Part shown: positions 47,201 through 56,200 of the stretch, in pieces
Layout: each line of letters starts with the position of its first letter
How positions within the stretch are numbered: position 1 is the first letter of the stretch
NCBI RefSeq assembly: GCF_032854445.1
Contig: NC_088304.1
Span: forward strand, 20,187,850 to 20,251,849
DNA from: Liolophura sinensis
Taxonomy: Eukaryota > Mollusca > Polyplacophora > Chitonida > Chitonidae
DNA length: 64,000 bases
Reading direction: 5' to 3'
Position numbers and translations under genes: made by a program
The notes under the pieces: generated by a model
The model's database searches: none
Seen by the model: the letters and a program-made list of their open reading frames with translations, nothing else
Told to the model about the DNA's origin: nothing

Positions 47201-47600
47201 ATACACGCTTTAATCGCCTGGATAATACAGTTTAAGTAACACCAATACCTATGTACATCCACATATGTACAGACAATTGCTATAAATCAATTTGAACAGC
47301 CTGCATATATATGTGTGATATGGTTTTGCAGAAATCATTTTTAAGTTTTACAACGTGGTTATGGGAAACGTATGTGATCTCAATTTCCGTTGAAGTCCTT
47401 ACATGCGAATCCGGTTCTACGCATGTTCGAAAATGTCATTTATCATGCCCTCTTTCCATTGTATTCAAGACGATCATACGTGTTAATGAAGCTTCTGTGC
47501 CGCCACACGGGACATGCAAGAGCATCTGGGACAAACGTGGAGTTCTTCCACTCATCAGCGATCGCTCAGATCCATCCAGAGGGGGCATTTCATCGACTTG
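47201..47600. other. Non-genic stretch
   Basis: Two overlapping open frames of 110 and 146 codons reach into the satellite unit downstream. No domain is recognised. Confidence 0.4.
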
Positions 47601-47735
47601 CAGCACGGACAGGAAAACATATCTATCTATTAAATATATATAGGGAAGCTGGCAATGTTGTAATCATGACAAGCGTAGAAATGAGCAAGTGTGAGTCGCG
47701 ACACACCGTTATCTGTGTATGTATGGGTAGGAGAA
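47600..47735. repeat. Single satellite unit left of the Gypsy remnant
   Basis: GCACGGACAGGAAAACATAT, GGGAAGCTGGCAATGTTGTA and GTGAGTCGCGACACACCGTT match the tandem units at 50386-51235. Confidence 0.75.
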
Positions 47736-47930
47736 GAGTTAAATCCCTTGGATACATTTGTACAATTTGTGAAGAGTTTTTGTCTGTAAAACTTTTTGGA
47801 CATGTTTTGCTGATGATCAAGTTCGTTTAGAAAACCCACGGTATTGGGGCAATTCAAACTACGCTGTGTTTGGACAGAAACGACTTTTGTGGAAATTTAT
47901 TTTCCCCGCCCCTTCCCTCTGCAATAAAAT

Positions 47931-48086
47931 GTTCTTTTAAATCTTGACCAGAGTTATGTTTCTCGATTTTCCCTTTGTTTATTATTGTCATCATTAAGTT
48001 TCATGTCCGTAATGTTTGAGTTCCGCTCTGTTGAGCAGGCTCGAATTGGTGCGAACCGTATTTCACGCGGTTTGGAATCTTAATCC
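47931..48086 (+). mobile_element. Gypsy remnant, left LTR piece
   Basis: GTTCTTTTAAATCTTGACCA, GAGTTATG, GTTTGAGTTCC and TTTCACGCGGTTTGGAATCT recur in order at 50183-50304 after the coding remnant. The outer LTR border is not visible. Confidence 0.65.
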
Positions 48087-49000
48087 ATGACACTATGTGA
48101 CCAGGATTCCAGTATGACGACTGGAATAAATCATGACATATGCGTACCTAATTCTGAGAGAACCTTTGCAGATGTGGACTCGGCACGAAGGTCTAGTAGG
48201 GGTGTACAGTTTCAAAACACTGGTAGGAATTGGGAAGAAGACGCTGGATGTAAAAAGTCGCAAAAGAAGCGTAGGAATATGGGCAGTGGATTAGTGTTGC
48301 TTAGCAATAGGAACCAATCGGTAGACCAACAGGTCGCCACGTGGAATGATCGGAATTCTACTGAAATGGCACAACAGCAATGTGCCTGCGAGGAGATACA
48401 CAAAAGCTCCGTGTGGATCTTTCCAAAGATTGCATTAAAAATTATGTACTTGAAGTCAGTATTGGTTGAAAGGTTTGACCCACAGGAGAGGAACATGGCT
48501 CACCGGTGTTCTTTTCGGTCACAAGTGGGTTCTGCAGCAGAGCCACCAACTGCCTTTGGATATGCGCTACGACGTTTGGGATGCTTGGCATTCCCGGATA
48601 TGCCCAAGGAGTATGGGGAAGAAAATGTATTGGAACAATTTTTGACTGGTATTGGAGGCACAGAAGTGATTAAGCATATTATGTTTAATCATCCAAAGAC
48701 CCAAAAAGCTGCCACATCTCATGCGGTTGAGCACGAAACTGGGAAGGAACTGAACAGCTTTTTCTCAAGCCACACTTCGGCACAAAGACTGACATGGGGT
48801 GTATGAGAGCTGTGGGTTTGGATACTTGGTAGAGCAGATTCGGGAGCAAATTCGTAGGCTGACTGTTTCTATAGAGCAGCAACTTGAAAATTTGAAAAAG
48901 AATGTTAAGAAATATACCCTCTTTAGAAAAGGGAACCCTTTGATGCCAAAAACACGGGCATTTGTGGTATAATTGTGCTGACATGGTTGTTGGAGAAACA
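48087..49000 (+). pseudogene. Ty3/Gypsy gag remnant
   Basis: The open frame 48087-48806 (239 residues) shows a retrotransposon-gag layout: charged N-terminus, then VERFDPQERN, AFGYALRRLGCLAFPD and a helical C-terminal half. After a stop, out-of-frame CQKHGHLWYNC (about 48947-48980) looks like a CCHC zinc knuckle that has lost its first cysteine. Gag assembles the retrotransposon particle. Here it is truncated and frame-broken. Confidence 0.7.
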
Positions 49001-49048
49001 CAGGTTGATCAATAAAATGATATGGGGAATACGATTTTAAACTAGATA

Positions 49049-50070
49049 GTGTTGTGTCGGAGGCCATTGATACAGCCCTTCTCAAATTGGCCACATGTTA
49101 GCGTTAGTGTAGTTAGGGTATCCTGTCTCTTTGGAAAGGTAGACTTGGCCGAAAGAACTGCAGAGATGTCGTTAGAGACAGGGTCTGTCGTGAGTTTAAT
49201 GTCGTCCTCCACTGGACCACTTGTAGGCTTGACCAGAAAAGCAGTGAGGTTTCGATGGGACCACGACTGTCAGTTGATATTTGATAGACTGAAAGAACAA
49301 TTGACATATTCCCCTATATTAGCGCACTCTTTGCTAGAGGAAGAGTTAATCTTAGATACAGATACCAGTGCTACTGGAATAGGAGCTGTACTATTGCAGG
49401 TTCAGGGTGGTAAGGAACGTGTTATATTTTACGCAGGAAAAAACACTCAATAAACATCACCGAAGGCACTACGAATAAGGAGTTGTTGGCAGTAGTTTCT
49501 TTTATCAAACACTTCCACCATTATCTTTGTGGCAGATGGTTTGTGTTAAGGACTGATCACTCCTCGTTGCGGTGGCTTAGAAATTTTATGTACCCGGCAG
49601 GGATGGTTGCTAGGTGGATTGCTGTGTTGTACACATATGACTTTTTGATCGAACATCGGAAACGTTGTATGCATGTCAATGCTGACTTCTAGGAAGTTCA
49701 AACGGGTATATTGCGACGATTATTATGCTAGTCTTAAGAGTGACAAAGATGACGTCGGTGACAATAATGTGTCCTCTGTCAATCAGGTACATGTAGTTAC
49801 GAGGGTGAGCTAGTGGATTGTTCTCTACGTACTGCTGCTGATTGGTTTCGCAATTGGTCAGTGGGCGAGTTACGTATGTTGCAGGGAGGTGATCCATGTC
49901 TAGCCAAGATTCTAGAGCTTAAAGGGAAATATGGAAAAGCCACGAAAGACAGTTACAGCTGGAGAACCTGGAAGCGTAGGAACACTCTGGGCTTTGTGGG
50001 AAGTTTTAGAGATGAAATAAGGTGCACTCAACTGTCGTTGGTACGAGAAGGTGTACCCGCAAAGTAGATT
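49049..50070 (+). pseudogene. Ty3/Gypsy pol remnant (RT end and RNase H)
   Basis: The frame to 49453 carries GPLVGLTRK, RFRWDHDCQLIFDRLKEQL and LDTDTSATGIGAVL, the RT-RNase H junction of Gypsy pol with the first catalytic Asp. After a frameshift in an A-run, KELLAVVSF supplies the Glu and LRTDHSSLRWL the next Asp, followed by ARWIAVL and HVNADF. Protease, most of RT and the integrase core are absent. A further frame, 49813-50067, matches the linker before integrase. The element is internally deleted and inactive. Confidence 0.8.
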
Positions 50071-50182
50071 CCTTCTGGTCGCAACCTAAGCCCAACGCAG
50101 CCAGCATGGCAAATGTAGACCTTTCCTCACCCCTAACCTCTTCTGTAAATGTTCCCTGGGGCATGTGGGAAGCCACATAATT

Positions 50183-50304
50183 GTTCTTTTAGGTCTTGAC
50201 CAGAGTTATGCTATGTTTCTTAATTATCACTTCGTTTTACAAACCTGGTGTTTGAGCTCCACTCCTTGCACAAAGTTTATTTCACGCCGTTTGGAATCTT
50301 AACC
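50183..50304 (+). mobile_element. Gypsy remnant, right LTR piece
   Basis: Direct-repeat partner of 47931-48086, diverged and shorter. Together they bracket about 2.1 kb of internal sequence. Confidence 0.6.
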
Positions 50305-50385
50305 TACGAACCTGGGTATTTTCCCATTACATACGTATCCTCCAAAACTTAAAATACTACGAAGGAAACAGGCACAGCTATAGCC

Positions 50386-51310
50386 CGGACACGAACTCCT
50401 ATCTATTTACACTGTATACATAAGGAAAATGGATATCTGGTTACCATAACAACCACGGAAATTGACAACTGTGAGTTGCGACACATTCTTATCTGTCTAT
50501 CTATGCATCCACTAAAAATTAAAATTTTACGTGGAAATCTGTTAGAGTAATAGCCCGGACAAGAAATCATATCTATCTGTATACTATACATTGGGAAATG
50601 GCAATCTGGTAGCCATGACAACCGCGGAAATGGCCGTATGTGCATGGACACATCGTCATCTGTGTATGTATGTACCAACCAAAAATTAAAACTGTAGATA
50701 AAAAATTGAGTTCTTGAACGGGCAGGAATTCTTATCTATTTATATAGTATACATGGGAAAAATGGCAATCTGGTAACCATGACAACCGCGGAAATAACAA
50801 AAATGAGTCGCGACATATCCCAATATGTTTATGTATGTATCCACCTAAAAGGAAATCTCTTCGCAGAAAACTGTTGGAGTTGTAATCCGGACAGGAAATC
50901 ATATCTATCTGTATAGGATATATCGGGAAACTGGCGGTCTGATAACCTTGTCAACCGCGGAAATGAACAAATGAGGGTCGCGACAAATCGTCATCTGTGT
51001 ATTTATGTATCCACGAAAAATAAAAACTCTACACAGAAAACAGTTGCATTTATAGCCTGGACACGAAACCATATCTATTTATATAGTATACACAGTGAAA
51101 TGGCAATCTGGTAAACGTGACAATCGCGGAAATAGGCAAATGTGAGACGCGACATATCGACATCTGTGTATGTATGTATCCACCAAAATGAAAACTATAC
51201 GCAGAAAACAATTGGAGATATAGCTTGGACACTAATACGAAGGGACAGAAAAACAGACGGACAAAATCGCTATGATATAATACGCTCCGCCTAATGTCGG
51301 GGCGTATAAC
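50386..51310. repeat. Tandem satellite, about 168-bp unit, five copies
   Basis: Successive anchors (the ATATCTAT tract at about 50401, 50571, 50732, 50901 and 51071) are 161-170 bp apart. Each unit carries GGACA-GAAATCATATCTATC, ATGGCAATCTGGTAACCATG, ACAACCGCGGAAAT, GTCGCGACA and TCATCTGTGTATGTATGTAT. The array ends in GACAGACGGACAAAATCGCT and GTCGGGGCGTATAAC. Confidence 0.9.
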
Positions 51311-51789
51311 AATAGCGAAGAAGTTGAATCTATATCTCCATTTTGAAATTGTTTACTGAATGTAATAGGAACCTCTGCCACGTAGCAGCGTCTAGAACGC
51401 TCAGCGAATCACAGTTATGCACTAAAACTTTTGACATTCTGAAAACAGTGGGTAAATATCTAGGTCACTAATTAGTTGAGAGTGATTATGTTTAGCAGAA
51501 AAAGTGAAAAATGGTTCTTCAAAGCCGGATTCGAGACCTCGCGTTCCGAGTCAAAAAGCTCCATCACAATGCCCGCGTTCTTTCTTCGCTTTGTTTCAGG
51601 GAATTCATTTGGTTCATTCAACACTATAACTGGCTAGACCCACATGGTGTTTTCTCTGACGTCCGCGACGGCTATCTCAGGAAGGAAGATTATCTTTGGG
51701 GCCAACATGGCAGAATTAACTCAGGTGATGGCGTCCTTAAAGTACACGTAAACATGTTACCTGTAATAATGATAATCTTTCATACCTAT
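51311..51789. other. Non-genic stretch with an unassigned frame
   Basis: The open frame from 51511 has an ordinary-looking first half but no recognised domain. Its second half is the minisatellite described next. I leave it uncalled. Confidence 0.35.
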
Positions 51790-51893
51790 ATGTTTGCTAT
51801 GAGAATCTGTCATGCCCGTATGATTGCTTTAAGAATTTATCATGCACGGATGTTTGCTATAAGAATCTGTCATGCCCGCATGTTTGCTCTGGA
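51790..51893. repeat. Minisatellite, 30-bp unit, 3.5 copies
   Basis: Units at 51790, 51820, 51850 and a partial at 51880 of ATGTTTGCTATGAGAATCTG + TCATGCCCGT. The length is a multiple of three, so the enclosing frame reads MFAMRICHAR-like repeats. Confidence 0.92.
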
Positions 51894-52289
51894 AAACCAA
51901 CGTACTTTGTTATATCTGTCACCCTTCTATGTTTGCTGCGGGTATACTCTAGTCGTAGACAGACTCAGTCGTCAACAAAAAGGGGACGTTTCAGGACAAT
52001 AATTTCAATAACAACGTTCAACGCAAACCCCTTAAGATCTACGAAAGTAAATTATGGAAGAAATAATTTAAAAAAAGTGGACTGCTTGACAGTAAGAGTA
52101 CTGGTCCACCTCTGTCATTTTATATGCCCGTGAACAACATTATACAAAAACTAGTCAGACTGTCGACAATGAGAGGAAACAAATTATAATTATTTTCGGA
52201 TTATCTAAGTTTAAAAACACTGTAATTTTAATCTTTTATGTACAGGTGTGGATTGAGTCACCATACAACCCACGGCAATATACGAACCC

Positions 52290-52520
52290 TAGTGAACCTC
52301 ATGTGGGTTGCGGGAAAAGCAGACTAGCAGTTATATAGATTAAATATACAGTGAATAAGTTTTCATTGTAAGTAAACATGAACCAAGTGTTGCCTAAACC
52401 GAGCGTGGTTTTGTTAAATCGTTCCAATTTTGTTTCACCACAGGTGGCGACCCGCCCCATATGTGGGTCGCAGGAAAAACAGACCAGCATATATATAGAT
52501 TAAATATACAGTGAATACCA
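52290..52520. repeat. Direct repeat pair upstream of the intact decarboxylase
   Basis: 52292-52358 and 52455-52517 share GTGGGT-GC-GGAAAA-CAGAC, then a run ending TATATAGATTAAATATACAGTGAATA that is identical over about 25 bp. Confidence 0.85.
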
Positions 52521-52767
52521 CCGGCCCGCGACCCACCGCATATAGTGTGTTGTCAGTCCCTGTTTGCAATAGTCTAGTATCCCTTAATATCGTGCACGAC
52601 TAGGCTATTGTTACGACGACTTTCTAAAAAGGATAAGACATGTCAGCATTTACTGACTGATGGATTGATGGGATCTATCGGTATATAGGACTACAATTCA
52701 GATAAAAGACTGGTTCCATTTTGCCTTTGGATGTTCTATGTATATCATTTGCTAGGCAGCATTTGCA

Positions 52768-53200
52768 ATGGAGCGTCAGCACGAAACAAAAGAGAGAAGA
52801 GACAAATGGGAATGCACCGAGGTTGAGGCAGAAGAAAGAAGGCAGCTCCGTGATATCGCCGACAAGTGGGAACGTACCGAGGATGAGGCCACTCAGAACA
52901 ACACACTAAAGGCTTTGGCAGACTATACAAAGCTTTTTCTCAGCCGTTTGAAGAAACCAGGAACTGAATCTTCCAAGTGGGAACATTGGCCATCAGCTAG
53001 GTCGAACCACGATAGTGAGGTCAAGTGCACATCTGATAATGCAATACCACATCGTTTTAACCCAAGCATACATTTTAAGAACAACGAAAATGAAGAAACC
53101 GGACAAACTGGAAGACTAGAAAGCATAATGCAACTAGGACATGATCCAATTAGATTAGAGGAGTTGATATGTATGTTTGACCAAGACGTTGTACGCTCAG
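52768..53200 (+). CDS. Decarboxylase exon 1
   Basis: Encodes residues 1-144 plus one base of a split Gly codon, donor CTCAG|GTAAGC. The N-terminus holds a twofold repeat (RRDKWECTEVEAE then ADKWERTEDEA) with helical, possibly coiled-coil character. The last part, LEELICMFDQDVVRSG, leads into the conserved fold. Confidence 0.82.
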
Positions 53201-56200
53201 GTAAGCGTCGTTTAATATGTTCAGATAAACTTAGTCCTTAGAATTACATCTTGTTTTCCTTTCATCAACCTCTCCCTACTCCCTACAGCTTATGCGTCGT
53301 TTTCTATACATCACTGCCCTTGTACAGAAATCAGCATACTTACGGTGATGAGGCCTAAAGGTATGTCAAATAAAGAAAAAAGTCTGTCTCAGCCTTTGTT
53401 TCTATTAACACTTGACACATACATGTGCGCATTCTCTTTACGTAAAGTGTGCACAGCATTATTCCGCGCAACATCGGAAACAGTTTAATTGATGGATGCT
53501 GATGATACTTGTAGGCCAGTGCAAAAACGTGAGGTTAAACGTTAACACCATAGAATAACACCATAACTCAAGTAAATTGACGTGACCGTATTTCACAAGT
53601 CATGTGTGACCATTTGCCAGCTATCACACTGTCGTCGCTGCTCAAGTTTTTCTCTCTATGCTGTACGTTTCAATTATATTGGTATCCGTTTATTTGTGAG
53701 CCCAACCGTTTGGGTTTGGATCTCATCAGAAATAATAAGTGTTTTAAGGCTTTAAAGGCATGGATAAAATATTACACACGAAGTTTAAAAAGCCTGATTT
53801 CTTATTTTTGTGATGCTGCGTTAAAAATGAACAAAATCGCGCCCATTGAAAAAATCGAAATGTCATCATATTATGAAATTTAACCAGTCTGACGCGAGTT
53901 AATTTATTTCTACACCCTAAGAAGACACTGTTTGTGATGACGCCACCCAACCCTCCTTTGTTATTTTGTCTTGTTATAGTCTATTTCTTTTAGCAACTCG
54001 CCTATATTCAACTCTCTGAAAAATGAGCCATACCCACTACCAAAATTACCTTTAGTCAGCGACAAGTTAACAACACGAGCTCCACACATGGATAAGTTGG
54101 AAGTCTATATTAGGAAGGAAACTGAAGCTTGAACACCTTTTCTAATTCATAATGTTAAAGTCCATAAGCATGGTTTCGACGGCAAGAACCATTGCCTTTT
54201 TTGAGGTCATAATTATTCAAAACCATGATGAATATTGGGCTGAGATTAACATTTTTTGGCGGAGGTTGACATCAGTTACAGAAACTGATATCGGTTTAAC
54301 TGTAAACCCTGTTACTGACACTGCCATAATTGCAACCGTGTAGTGTATGGATCCATACGGCGGTATGGATTTAGAGATGGATGTTAGGAAACTACAACCA
54401 TGTAGTCTATGAGCAGAGGCAGAAGTGTAGTCAACCGCTTGTTGGTGCAGTCATTATAAACAAATTACTCCCCAACGCCTGTTTTCTAGCATGCAAATTG
54501 TTTTTGAATAATTATGACGTTACCCGAGGCAATGAGCTCTTGGTGTCGAAACCAAGCTTGTGTAGTTTAACTTTATGAATTAGACTTATGTTATATTGAC
54601 GGGAGGCAAGTGATCTTTAATGAACGTTGGATTGCACAAATTGCCACATGAGCGTCGTGGACACCCAATGAGAGAGGGATAATCTATAACTACCCTGTCT
54701 AGGGTTGGAGTTGAATCTGTACCTCGTGTGTCCTAGATAATTGAAAGATAAACAAAGCAAACCTCTACATGTAGACCACGGCCTCATTTACATGAAATAA
54801 CTCTAACGACCCAAGCCCTGGGAAATCTTTGTCCACCAGCAGAATATGTTTTTTATACAGGAACAAAGCACACAAAAGAAAAACAAAGCATGGAGAATAA
54901 AAGTCAAGGAGGTGACGACAATTGGCAAAAGATCCCACATAGCTGATCAAATTCGACCTCTCTTCAGTACATCTGACTTAGGGTTTTATTTAAACTGTTC
55001 ATGCAGGTGTTTAAAAAATTTGGAACTTAAAACCTTTCTAACACCACTGCTTAAGCAGAATTAGGCAAAATGATAACGAAATGATGCAGAGATGTTAATT
55101 TTAATTTATTACCCGCCGCCATGTGAATAATCAACACCCTATGTTGTCATTTAATAAACATTTGGCAACATTCCTGTATGTTGTAGGTGTGGACAGAAGT
55201 CACCCGACCTTTTTCGGGTTAATTCCAGGATCCGGTCATTTGCTGTATTCATTTGCGGAGTATCTGGCCAGCATTGCACACGTAGTGCCACTAAACAGAG
55301 ACCTGAATGCAGGTAAGTTTTTTTGTTGGCTTTTCCCCGTAGAACATTCATTAGCGTTGCGTGGCAAAAGCTGGTTGGTGTCTTCGTCGTTCTGGCTTTT
55401 GACCACGAGGCAGTTTCAGATTGTGTTAACTAGAGACTAGAAGGATTCAGTGTGAAGAAGAGAACAGCCATTTTCCCAACTGCATTTACTAGAAAACGAT
55501 GTTGAAGGTGTAGGCTCCACCGTTTTGGGCATGGCCGAAATGTTTAGCGTGCCAGTGTGGCGCAATGATCCAAGAGGCTCTCACTAATGCGCGTCCTGTG
55601 AGTTCACCTCCATCCTGGCTTCCAACCTGCGGATGATCGTAGGTTTCCCCCGGCTTCAGCACGGTTTCCTCTAACCAAAATGCTAGTTGCCCTCCTGTGA
55701 GTGAGATTTCCTTGAGCACATCGAAAGGCAACTATACCATAAACAAATAACCTCACACCTAGTTGTCACATAGTGGTTTTTGCGGCAGTTGACATCCTCA
55801 CTGATGCGTGTTTTCTTCCTTACAATATTTTTATTTAACTCTTGTCGATAATTGGTGTATGATTACTAAATTCTGTTGGGTTTTCTCTGCAGGTGCTTGT
55901 GATATGGAAGCGAGTGTACTAAGATGGGCGAGTGACATCATCGGATATCCAGAGCAAGCCCGGGGATGCACAGTCTCCGGAACCTCCATGGGGGTGATAG
56001 TGGCTTTCTCTACTGCCCGCCATATCAAGCTCGAAAACAGTAGCCAGTTTAACAGGCAAGAAGTTGCAGTGCACAATACGTGTATAAACTTTTTTGCTCA
56101 GTATTTGCTATCACAAAACGTAAATGTCTTTCCCCTTTTACACACTTTCACATTACTTTATAATATTATTTTAGACGTGCAGCATAGAGATTAAAACCAG

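Noticed and set aside
50386..51310. CRISPR-like array suggested by regular 168-bp spacing
   Set aside because: The whole unit is repeated with gradual divergence, there are no unique spacers, and the window is eukaryotic. It is a satellite.
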